Part shown: positions 16,885 through 23,954 of the stretch, one piece after another
Layout: each line of letters begins with the position of its first letter
Position numbering within the stretch: the first letter of the stretch is position 1
Assembly: GCA_029580855.1 (NCBI GenBank)
Contig: JAKPQH010000124.1
Location: 1-41,235 of the forward strand
Origin: a bacterium
GTDB taxonomy: Bacteria; Methylomirabilota; Methylomirabilia; Methylomirabilales; 2-02-FULL-66-22
Direction: 5' to 3'
DNA: 41,235 nucleotides
Notes under the pieces: generated by a model
Databases searched by the model: none
Told to the model about the DNA's origin: nothing
Seen by the model: the letters and a program-made list of their open reading frames with translations, nothing else
Program-made: the position numbers and the translations under genes

Positions 16885-18073
16885 ATGCGGATCAGCGGAA
16901 TCGAAACGCACGTGCTGACGGGCAAGCTGGAGGGGAAGGCGTTCGGCTGGTCGCAGCGGGTCACGGGGACGCGGCAGGCGGCGCTCTGCGTCATCTCCAC
17001 GGACGCCGGGATCGAAGGGGTCGGCGAGGCCTTCTATTTCGGGGGGCCGGCCACGGTGGTGGCCGCGCTCATGCGCGACGGCTTGGGTCCTTTGCTGGTG
17101 GGATGCGATCCCACCGAGACGGCGGTGATCTGGGATCAGTTGTACAACCGATCCCAGATCACCGCCGTCTCGGTGGGATCGGTTGTACAACTGGACGCGG
17201 GACCAGGGCCAGAAGGGCGTGACCATCGCGGCGCTGAGCGCGGTCGACATCGCGCTGTGGGACATCAAGGGCCGGGCGTTCGGCGTTCCGGTGTACACGC
17301 TCCTCGGCGGCGCGTATCGAAGGCGGGCGCGGGTGTACGCCACGGGCCTCTACGAGCCGCAGGGCGTGCCCAGCATCCCCGCGGCGCTCGTGGAGGAGGC
17401 GCTGGGGTACAGGCGCGCGGGTTTCTGCGGGATGAAGCTGAAGATCGGCTATGATCTCCGCACCGACCTGTCCTACGTCCGGGCCATCCGCGAGGCGATC
17501 GGTCCGGACCTGCTGCTGATGGTGGACGCGAACCACGCCTACAACGCGTCCGAGGCGATCCGGTTGGCCCGCGCCATGGAGCCGTACGACATCCACTGGT
17601 TCGAAGAGCCGGTTCCGCCCGAGGACCTGGACGGCTATCTGGAAATCAAGCGGCACTCGACCATCCCCCTCGCCGGCGGGGAGTGCGAGTACACACGGTA
17701 CGGGTTTCGCGAGCTCATCAATCGGCGCGTCGTCGACATCTTGCAGCCCGACCTTTGCGCGATGGGCGGATTCAGCGAGATGCTGAAGGTCGTCGCCATG
17801 GCCAGCGCAGCGAATCTACCGGTCGTTCCCCACGTCTGGGGCACGGGCGTCGGGCTGGCGGCGGCGCTGCAGCTGTTCGCCGCGCTTCCGCATTTTCCCG
17901 AGCGGCGTTTTCCGGACGACCCGCTGTTCGAATACGATCGATCGCCGCACCCGTTCCGCGACGGCGTGACCCGCGAGCGGTTTGTCATGCGCGACGGCTA
18001 TCTGGAGATCCCGCAGCGACCGGGTCTGGGCGTGACGCTCGACCGCGATTTCATCCGAGGGTTCGCCGCCTGA
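16885..18073 (+). pseudogene. Enolase-superfamily (mandelate racemase/muconate lactonizing type) gene, frameshifted by a 43-bp insertion
   Basis: Two overlapping frames together spell one enolase-superfamily enzyme. Residues 1-88 come from 16885-17148 (MRISGIETHVLTGKLEG to DPTETAVIWDQLYN). The remainder comes from 17192-18073 (WTRDQGQKGVTIAALSAVDI, then ALWDIKGRA...). Deleting the 43 bases 17149-17191 joins them in frame into a normal 381-aa protein. Active-site parts are all present in the second piece: MKLKIG (catalytic Lys pair), metal ligands in LMVDANHAY, HWFEEPVPP and AGGECEY, and the D...H pair in LQPDLCAMGG and VVPHVWGTG. That points to an acid-sugar dehydratase or racemase of the mandelate racemase subgroup; the substrate is unknown. 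The break is either a real recent mutation or an assembly fault. The second piece has its own TTG at 17183 but would lack the capping N-terminus. Confidence 0.85.
17107..17192. repeat. Perfect 31-bp inverted repeat made by a fold-back insertion
   Basis: Arms 17107-17137 (GATCCCACC...GGGATC) and 17150-17180 are exact reverse complements. The 12-nt loop AGTTGTACAACC (17138-17149) is itself followed by its own reverse complement GGTTGTACAACT at 17181-17192. The palindrome GTTGTACAAC lies at both junctions. The layout is arm, loop, arm', loop', the pattern of copying that switched strand at the palindrome and switched back at GGGATC. It accounts for the frameshift in the surrounding gene. Confidence 0.95.
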
Positions 18074-18124
18074 CGGGGCGGCCGGCGCAACGGGACGGCA
18101 ATAAGACAGACCAAGGCGCGACAC

Positions 18125-18496
18125 ATGCCGTACGGAGTGTTCGCCGACGCGGTCCTCATCATCCACCTTTGCTTCGTATTTTTCGTCGTCCTGGGCGGAC
18201 TGCTGGCGCTGAGATGGCGGTGGGTGGCGTGGTTGCACCTGCCGGCCGCGGCGTGGGGGGCCGTCGTGGAGATCGCGGGGTGGATGTGCCCCCTGACCCC
18301 GCTGGAGGTGGCATTTCGTCGGGCCGCGGGTCAGGCGGTGTACGAGACCTCGTTTGTCGAGCGATACCTTCTCCCGCTCGTGTATCCCTCGGCGCTGACC
18401 CGCGAAACGCAAACGGTTTTGGGCGCGCTCCTCGTCGCCGTCAACATCGCGGTGTACGGGGCCGTATGGCGGCGCAGAACCGGACGGAAGCCGTAA
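18125..18496 (+). CDS. DUF2784 family membrane protein
   Basis: A 123-aa inner-membrane protein. Hydrophobic segments lie at about 8-29 (AVLIIHLCFVFFVVLGGLLAL), 35-52 (WLHLPAAAWGAVVEIAGW) and 98-113. The WMCPLTPLE motif after the second helix and the FVERYLLPLVYP stretch before the last are marks of DUF2784. No biochemical role is known. It begins 51 nt after the broken enolase-superfamily gene in the same direction. Confidence 0.82.
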   Translation: MPYGVFADAVLIIHLCFVFFVVLGGLLALRWRWVAWLHLPAAAWGAVVEIAGWMCPLTPLEVAFRRAAGQAVYETSFVERYLLPLVYPSALTRETQTVLGALLVAVNIAVYGAVWRRRTGRKP

Positions 18497-18905
18497 CAAG
18501 TCCCGATCCGCCCTTTGCCAGCGGCTGCGTCAGGAACGTGTCCGGCTAACATCGGCCGGACCGAGACCGCTCGAAGCCACGCGAAGCGCTGCCAGGTGCG
18601 ACCCACCGGCTCGCGGGAGACCCCCCGGCGCACTCCCGCCGGCGGCTTGGACGCCGCGTGTCAGATCCGGCACCGCCTGAGGCGCGCGCCGGTTGTCGGA
18701 AAGATTCCCTGCCGGCCCGGTTCCTCGGATACGCCTGCTCGTCTCCGGCATGGTCAATACCGGTCACCGGTCGGCGGGATAATCCAAGCGCGCGTTGGAG
18801 TCGAGGCGAGAGACGGCCGTCAGCGGCCGGCAATCAGCCTCGGGAGACGCCACCAGGCTGATCGCTGAACGCCTTTGACTGACGGGCGCCGTTGCGGCGT
18901 GCGCG
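18497..18905. other. Gene-free stretch with several strong inverted repeats
   Basis: No convincing gene. GTCCGGC (18540-18546) pairs with GCCGGAC (18555-18561) soon after the DUF2784 stop and may mark its transcript end, but without a U tract. Further on, CGAGGC (18802-18807) can pair with GCCTCG (18837-18842) enclosing two CGGCCG units at 18814-18819 and 18824-18829. Alternatively ATCAGCCT (18833-18840) pairs with AGGCTGAT (18855-18862). These two folds share bases and exclude each other. This could be a small RNA or a decayed region; I recognise no family. Confidence 0.35.
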
Positions 18906-18934
18906 TTGACACCCCCTGGAGCCCATGGTAAGTT
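18906..18934 (+). promoter_or_regulatory. Sigma70-like promoter before the glutaredoxin-like gene
   Basis: TTGACA at 18906-18911, 17-nt spacer, TAAGTT at 18929-18934. The predicted start of transcription is only about 10 nt before the ATG at 18950, leaving almost no leader, consistent with the lack of a ribosome-binding site there. Confidence 0.55.
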
Positions 18935-18949
18935 CCCTTCGGTGCCGCG

Positions 18950-19228
18950 ATGCCGTCCCAGCCCATGCGCCTCACACTCTACACCCGGCCCGGTTGCCAC
19001 CTGGGAAACGACCTTCGCGCCATCTGCGAGCGCCTGGCGGAGGAGATCGCTTTTGATCTCACCGAGGTGAACATCGAGGCGGACCCGGACCTTCGCGTTC
19101 GTTACGAACGCGAGGTGCCCGTCCTGTTCGTCGATGGGCGCCTGGTCGTCCGGTTCCGCACCTCCGAGAGGGAGTTGCGACGGATTTTGAACTGGCAGCG
19201 TGTGCGGCGGCGGTTCCAGCGACCTTGA
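18950..19228 (+). CDS. Glutaredoxin-like (DUF836-type) protein with a single active-site Cys
   Basis: A 92-aa thioredoxin-fold protein: first strand LTLYTRPGCH at about 7-16, helix NDLRAICERL, strand FDLTEVNIEADPDL, cis-Pro segment REVPVLFVDGR, and a C-terminal helix. The usual CHLC active site reads CHLG here, so the resolving Cys is lost and any redox chemistry would have to be monothiol. Start is the ATG at 18950 or the in-frame ATG at 18965, neither with a Shine-Dalgarno sequence. It precedes phnD by 94 nt in the same direction; whether it shares the phn transcript is unclear. Confidence 0.75.
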   Translation: MPSQPMRLTLYTRPGCHLGNDLRAICERLAEEIAFDLTEVNIEADPDLRVRYEREVPVLFVDGRLVVRFRTSERELRRILNWQRVRRRFQRP

Positions 19229-19322
19229 GCGGTTCGACGCTGGGGAGATGGCATTCTGGCGGGGCCGCTGCATGGGTCGGTTGGCGAGGGTAAACGGGAA
19301 GATCGGCCATGCGGAGGTTTTG

Positions 19323-20201
19323 ATGCGACGGATGTGTGTCATAACGGTGAGCGCGGGAATCCTCCTGTGGGTCGGGTGGGCTGCGGCGGCCGCGGCGGAG
19401 CACCCGAAACAGTTGGTGTTGGCCATCACACCATCCAATATCCCGACCGAGCTTTTCAAGGCCGGCGAAGTCTTCGCGGCGGAGCTGGGGAAGCGCGTCG
19501 GCATCCCGATCAAGGTGTACATGCCCACCGACTACCTGGGGGTTGTGGAGGCGCTCCGCAACCGAACGGCGGACATGGCGTTCGTTCATCCGGCGGGATA
19601 CGTCTTTTCCAATCGCGAGGCCAAGGCGCAGATCGTCGCGGTGGACGTCTGGCACGGCAAGACCAACTTCACCGCGCGGTTCTACGTCCGCAAGGATTCG
19701 GGGCTCCGGACGCTCGAGGACCTACGAGGTAAGACCATCGCGTTCGTCGACCCGGGATCCACTTCGGGCTACGTCTATCCCATGGTGATGCTCATCAAGA
19801 AAGGCCTGGTCACGAATCGCGATCCGAAGACGTTTTTTCGGGATGCCATGTTCGCGGGGACACACGAGGCGGCGTTGCTGGCGCTCCTGAACGGGAGCGT
19901 GGACGCCGTCGCGTCGTTCGACCTCGCGCCGCAGCAGTACCTCAAAGAGAAAGCGAAAGTCGACCGGATCACGTACGTCGCGGAGACCGAGCCGATCCCG
20001 GAGGCCGGGATGTGTGTGCGGGAGGGGCTGGACCCCGCGCTGGTGAAGAAGATCACGGCGTCTCTCATGGCGTTCAACGCCCCCGAATACCGGCCGGTGC
20101 TCAGGGACTTCTACGGGATCGATGGCTTCGCTCCGGCCAGGGACAGCGACTACGATCCGGTCCGGGAGGCGATCGACCTGCTGGGCTGGCGGCCGAAATG
20201 A
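19323..20201 (+). CDS. phnD: Phosphonate/phosphite-type ABC transporter substrate-binding protein
   Basis: Periplasmic binding protein of the PhnD family, 292 aa. A signal peptide of about 25 residues ends in WAAAAAA. It is followed by LVLAITPSNIPTELF, a long form of the family start, then DYLGVVEALRNRTADMAFVHP. LRGKTIAFVDPGSTSGYVYPMVML, which carries ligand-contacting Ser/Thr residues, comes next, and then TSHEAAL-like GTHEAALLALLNGSVDAVASFD. Family members bind phosphonates, phosphite or hypophosphite; which one cannot be told here. ATG 19323 has CGGAGG upstream. It heads a phnD-phnC-phnE run with no C-P lyase or ptxD gene nearby. Confidence 0.88.
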   Translation: MRRMCVITVSAGILLWVGWAAAAAAEHPKQLVLAITPSNIPTELFKAGEVFAAELGKRVGIPIKVYMPTDYLGVVEALRNRTADMAFVHPAGYVFSNREAKAQIVAVDVWHGKTNFTARFYVRKDSGLRTLEDLRGKTIAFVDPGSTSGYVYPMVMLIKKGLVTNRDPKTFFRDAMFAGTHEAALLALLNGSVDAVASFDLAPQQYLKEKAKVDRITYVAETEPIPEAGMCVREGLDPALVKKITASLMAFNAPEYRPVLRDFYGIDGFAPARDSDYDPVREAIDLLGWRPK

Positions 20202-20253
20202 TCGGTCGCCCTGCGGTGTCCACCCGTCACACGCTGAGACACATCACCCACTC

Positions 20254-20997
20254 ATGATTCGCATCCGCGGCCTGCGCAAGATCTTTCCGCCGAACACGGT
20301 AGCCCTCGACGGCGTCGATCTCGACGTCTCGCCCGGCGAGTTCGTCATGGTCATCGGTCAGAGCGGGGCGGGGAAAAGCACGCTGCTTCGCTGCCTGAAC
20401 CGGCTGATCGAGCCGACCGCGGGCGAGATCGTCCTGAACGGGTCCCGGGTGACGGGAGCCACGTCGGAGGGCCTGCGCGCTTTGCGCCGCCAGATGGGAA
20501 TGATCTTCCAGCAATTCAACCTCGTAAAGCGGGCTTCGGTGATGGAGAACGTGCTGGCGGGCCGGCTGGGGCACGTGCCCGGGATGCCCAGTCTCTTCGG
20601 CCGGTTCCCGCACAGGGATCGCGAGCTGGCGGTGGCGTGCCTGCGGCTGGTCGATCTGGAGGAATTCGCGGAGCGGCGTGCCGATCGGCTGTCCGGGGGA
20701 GAGCAGCAGCGGGTGGCCATCGCGCGGGCGCTGGCACAGGAGCCCAAGGTGATCCTGGCGGATGAGCCCACGGCCAGCCTGGACCCGAGACTCAGGGAGA
20801 GCATCATGGGGATCCTCCAGCGCATCAACCGCGAGCGCGGGCTGACGCTGATCGTCAGCCAACACATGCTGGAGACCGCATTGAGCTACGGGACGCGCAT
20901 CGTGGGGTTGCGGCAGGGGCGGGTCGCGTTCGACGGGCCGCCGAGCGCGATCACACCGGACGTGGTCCAGGCGATCTATGAAGGGGGCGTATCGTGA
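20254..20997 (+). CDS. phnC: Phosphonate-type ABC transporter ATP-binding protein
   Basis: Cytoplasmic ATPase of the PhnCDE importer, 247 aa. Walker A is GQSGAGKST at 35-43, the Q-loop is IFQQFNLVKR, the signature LSGGEQQR is near 149-156, and Walker B ILADEPTASLD follows. The GRLGHVPGMPSLFGRFP insertion before the signature is typical of PhnC. The ATG at 20254 has no clear ribosome-binding site, so it may depend on translation from phnD 52 nt upstream. Its stop overlaps the phnE GTG by 4 nt. Confidence 0.92.
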   Translation: MIRIRGLRKIFPPNTVALDGVDLDVSPGEFVMVIGQSGAGKSTLLRCLNRLIEPTAGEIVLNGSRVTGATSEGLRALRRQMGMIFQQFNLVKRASVMENVLAGRLGHVPGMPSLFGRFPHRDRELAVACLRLVDLEEFAERRADRLSGGEQQRVAIARALAQEPKVILADEPTASLDPRLRESIMGILQRINRERGLTLIVSQHMLETALSYGTRIVGLRQGRVAFDGPPSAITPDVVQAIYEGGVS

Positions 20998-21749
20998 CGC
21001 GAGGCATGCGGCGGCTGGCCGTCGGGGTCGTTGTGCTGGTGGTCTACGCGTGGTTTTTCGCCGCCACGGAGGTGAGCCTGGCACGGCTCGTTCGCGGCAT
21101 CCCGTGGATGGCGGATTTCCTGCGCCGGATGTTCCCGCCGAACCTCGGTGTGCTGGGGAGCGCGGCGGTCGGCGCGCTCCAGACGCTGCAGATCGCCGTC
21201 GTGGGCACGACGGTGGCCGCTCTCCTCGCCCTCCCGCTGGGGTTTCTGTCGGCCCGCAACGTCGCGAGCAGGCCGCTCTTCTATCCTGCCCGCGCCCTGT
21301 TGAACTTGTTTCGCAGCATCGATACGATGGTCTACGCGCTCTTCTTTGTGGCGGCGGTGGGTCTCGGGCCGTTTCCCGGGGTTTTGGCCGTGGTGACGTA
21401 TACGACGATGACCCTGGCAAAACTCTACTCCGAGGCCATCGAGGGCATCGAGCCGGGTCCGGTGGACGCGATTGCGGCTACGGGCGCCGGGCGGCTCCAG
21501 GTGCTCCGTTTTGGGATACTGCCCCAAGTGGTCCCGCTCTTCGCGTCGTACGTCCTGTACCGGCTGGAGACCAACATCCGAGCGGCGACCATTCTGGGAT
21601 TCGTAGGGGCGGGAGGAATCGGTTTTTACATCCAGACCTACCTTCGGATGATCAACTACCCGGCCGCCGCCGCGGTCCTCCTGGTGCTGGTCGGCATGAT
21701 CATGGCGGTGGACTTCACCAGCTCGCGTCTGCGCGCCCGGATCGTGTAG
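20994..21749 (+). CDS. phnE: Phosphonate-type ABC transporter permease
   Basis: A 251-aa inner-membrane permease with about six hydrophobic segments (for example VGVVVLVVYAWFFAA at about 10-24 and TLQIAVVGTTVAALLALPLG near 64-83). PhnE hallmarks seen are PPNLGVLGSAAVGALQTLQIA, NLFRSIDTMVYALFFVAAVGLGP split over about 101-125, the EAA loop EAIEGIEPGPVDAIAATGAGRLQ, and NIRAATILGFVGAGGIG. The start is GTG at 20994 (GTGA overlap with phnC). Last gene of the import operon, facing the DUF47-pit pair. Confidence 0.92.
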   Translation: MTRGMRRLAVGVVVLVVYAWFFAATEVSLARLVRGIPWMADFLRRMFPPNLGVLGSAAVGALQTLQIAVVGTTVAALLALPLGFLSARNVASRPLFYPARALLNLFRSIDTMVYALFFVAAVGLGPFPGVLAVVTYTTMTLAKLYSEAIEGIEPGPVDAIAATGAGRLQVLRFGILPQVVPLFASYVLYRLETNIRAATILGFVGAGGIGFYIQTYLRMINYPAAAAVLLVLVGMIMAVDFTSSRLRARIV

Positions 21750-21782
21750 CTGGGAACCGCAGAAGGGCCGCGGAGCGTAGGT

Positions 21783-21944
21783 ATCCACAGATTTCGCAGA
21801 TTACACAGATTCAGGCCCTGGATCCAAAGGGAAACGTCGCCGGTCACCACACAGCGCTGCCTGCGTTGCAAATGCAGTACTGTTGGCAGGGTGCCTCGGG
21901 TTCCAGGCCCGTTGAAATCTGCGCAATCTGCGTAATCTGTGGAT
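21783..21944. repeat. Large imperfect inverted repeat of the AATCTGCG type
   Basis: ATCCACAGATT... at 21783-21811 and ...AATCTGTGGAT at 21916-21944 pair at 26 of 29 positions. The arms are made of CAGATT-spaced units. A second inner pair, GGCCCTGGATCC near 21814-21825 and GGTTCCAGGCCC near 21899-21910, pairs at 10 of 12 positions and extends the stem inward. It fills the space between convergent phnE and pit. Similar AATCTGCG-rich repeats are scattered in many environmental genomes; it may be a non-autonomous mobile repeat and could serve as a two-way terminator. Confidence 0.75.
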
Positions 21945-21966
21945 AAAAGCTGCCCCCCTTGGCGGA

Positions 21967-22977
21967 TTACCCCGGGATGCCCACGGCACGTGCCAGGAGG
22001 TAGGCGCCGCCGCCGATGGCGGCGGCGCCGGGGATCGTGAGAATCCAGGCCCAGACGATCCGTCCCGCCACCCCCCAACGGACCGCAGAGAACTTCCGCA
22101 CCGACCCCGTGCCCACGATGGCGCCGGTGATGGTGTGCGTCGTGGATACCGGAACGCCGAGGTGCGTGGCCAGGAACAACGAGGCTGCGCCGCTGGTCTC
22201 CGCGCAGAAGCCTCCGGAGGGGGCGAGCTTGGTGATGCGCATGCCCATCGTCCGGACGATTCGCCAGCCCCCGGTCATGGTGCCCAGACCCATCGCCGCG
22301 TGACACGACAGCACCACCCAGAGCGGGATCGCCGGGTGGGCTCCGGCGGGGGCATGCTCGAAGAGGCCCGCGGCGGCGAGCGCCGCCACGATGATCCCCA
22401 TGGTCTTCTGTGCGTCGTTGCCGCCGTGACCGAGCGAGTAGAGCGCCGCCGAGACCAGCTGCAATTTGCGAAAGAGCCGATCGAGCGGCCCCGGCGCCCG
22501 GTGGCCGAGGAAATACATCAGCCCGCGCATGACCACGATGGCTAGCACCATCCCGAGCGCTGGGGAGAGGACGATAAAAGCCGCGGTCTTCAGAAAGAAT
22601 GGCGCATCCAGCGCGCCGAATCCCGCCTTGACCACCGCTGCTCCCGCCAACCCGCCCAGCAGGGCGTGGGACGAGGACGTGGGGAGGCCCCACCACCAGG
22701 TGAGGAGATCCCACGCGATGGCGCCGACCAGCCCCGCCCCGACAATGGACAGCGTGGCGACGGCCGGGTCGACCCCCTTTGCGATGCCCGATGCCACCCT
22801 GGTCTCGAAGACCAGAAACGCGACAAAGTTGAAAAACGCCGCCCAGAGCACCGCGACCCGGGGGGAGAGGACGCGCGTGGACACCACGGTGGCGATGGAG
22901 TTCGCCGCGTCGTGAAAGCCGTTGATGTAATCGAAGGCCAGCGCCAGACCGACGATCGCGACCAGGGCGAGCGTCAT
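21967..22977 (-). CDS. pit: Low-affinity inorganic phosphate transporter (Pit/PHO4 family)
   Basis: A 336-aa integral membrane phosphate symporter. The duplicated PHO4 signature is visible as FDYINGFHDAANSIATVV at about 15-32 and SLGHGGNDAQKTMGI mid-protein. The paired GLPTSSSHALLGGL and GVPVSTTHTITGAIVG segments line the transport path. The ATG at 22977 overlaps the DUF47 stop by 4 nt, so the two are coupled. In this family the DUF47/PhoU-like partner is thought to regulate the transporter. Confidence 0.93.
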   Translation of the reverse strand: MTLALVAIVGLALAFDYINGFHDAANSIATVVSTRVLSPRVAVLWAAFFNFVAFLVFETRVASGIAKGVDPAVATLSIVGAGLVGAIAWDLLTWWWGLPTSSSHALLGGLAGAAVVKAGFGALDAPFFLKTAAFIVLSPALGMVLAIVVMRGLMYFLGHRAPGPLDRLFRKLQLVSAALYSLGHGGNDAQKTMGIIVAALAAAGLFEHAPAGAHPAIPLWVVLSCHAAMGLGTMTGGWRIVRTMGMRITKLAPSGGFCAETSGAASLFLATHLGVPVSTTHTITGAIVGTGSVRKFSAVRWGVAGRIVWAWILTIPGAAAIGGGAYLLARAVGIPG

Positions 22978-23594
22978 GAGTACTCCAGGACGAGACTCTC
23001 GATCTGGTTGGCCACATCCTCGCCCCGGTCGAGCGCCGTTTCCAGGTGGTCGTAGATTTCGCGCCACTTCATGACTTCGAGCGGGTCGTTTCCGGGTTTG
23101 TAGAGCCGAGCGAGCGACCGCCGGTACAGCTCGTCTCCGTCGTTTTCGATCTCGTTGAGGATCTCGCAGAGTCTCAGAATCTCCTCGGTCTGCTTGAGGT
23201 TGTTGAGCAGCGTGACCGCGCTCTGGATGGTCTCGGCGGCCTTTAGGATGTACCGGGCGAGCGCCAGCGCGTCGCTCGGCGTCGTCTGGATCTCGAAGAG
23301 CGTGACGCGCTTCGAGCTTGCGTGGATGAGATCCAGGACGTCGTCCTGACGCGAAATGAGCGTCTGGATGTCGTGCCGGTCGAACGGCGTGATCCAGGTG
23401 CCGCGGAGTGCGCGGACCACGTCGTGCAGGATCTTGTCCCCTTCGTGCTCGTCCCGCTCGATCTCGACGGCGAGATGCTCCCGATCGGGGTGCTCGAAAA
23501 GTTCGACGAGCAGCCGCGCTGCGTGCGCAGTCACCTCGGCATGCCGCGAGAACGCCGCGAAAAAGTCCCGATCGGACGTCTTGGGACCCCACAT
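22974..23594 (-). CDS. DUF47 / PhoU-like regulator of Pit
   Basis: A 206-aa helical-bundle protein of the DUF47 group, distant from PhoU. Typical segments are EIERDEHEGDKILHDVV at about 52-68, TWITPFDRHDIQTLISRQDD and VLDLI following, and EIENDGDELYRRSLARLY, with the paired E-x3-D motifs that bind metals in PhoU proteins. GAGGAAC precedes the ATG at 23594. It is cotranscribed with pit and converges on the phn operon, so the window has two separate phosphorus-uptake routes side by side. Confidence 0.88.
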   Translation of the reverse strand: MWGPKTSDRDFFAAFSRHAEVTAHAARLLVELFEHPDREHLAVEIERDEHEGDKILHDVVRALRGTWITPFDRHDIQTLISRQDDVLDLIHASSKRVTLFEIQTTPSDALALARYILKAAETIQSAVTLLNNLKQTEEILRLCEILNEIENDGDELYRRSLARLYKPGNDPLEVMKWREIYDHLETALDRGEDVANQIESLVLEYS

Positions 23595-23954
23595 GGCTCG
23601 TTCCTCGCTGACGGGGCTCCGCCTCGCCCCGCCGCCCGCTTCCTGACTACGGGGAGCTTCGAGCGTACGGCGAGCGAAAGCCGCTGTCGTGCATGGGATG
23701 TTTGCCGCAAAAGTCGGCCGACAGTAGCGCAGATCCTGGCGTGAGGCAACCGAAGAATACGGACCGGACACGCCGAGGTGTCGACCGAAACGTGGAGGTC
23801 GCTGGCCGAAGCAGGCGGAGCGAATCCGAACGAGGCGAGAATTCGAGTTCGGCCGATCGGCGGGCGGCCGCGCCACAGCCGCCCCCGCGGGGTCATCGCG
23901 TGTTTACGCCGGCCGGCCCAGGGTCGAGATTCACCGCAAGCGCACAAGAGAAAG
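23595..23954. other. Gene-free stretch upstream of DUF47 and the RAYT element
   Basis: No gene with credible start, ribosome-binding site and codon use on either strand. On the minus strand TTGCCT, 17 nt and TACTGT near 23720-23745 could be a weak promoter for DUF47-pit. Otherwise I see nothing. Confidence 0.4.
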
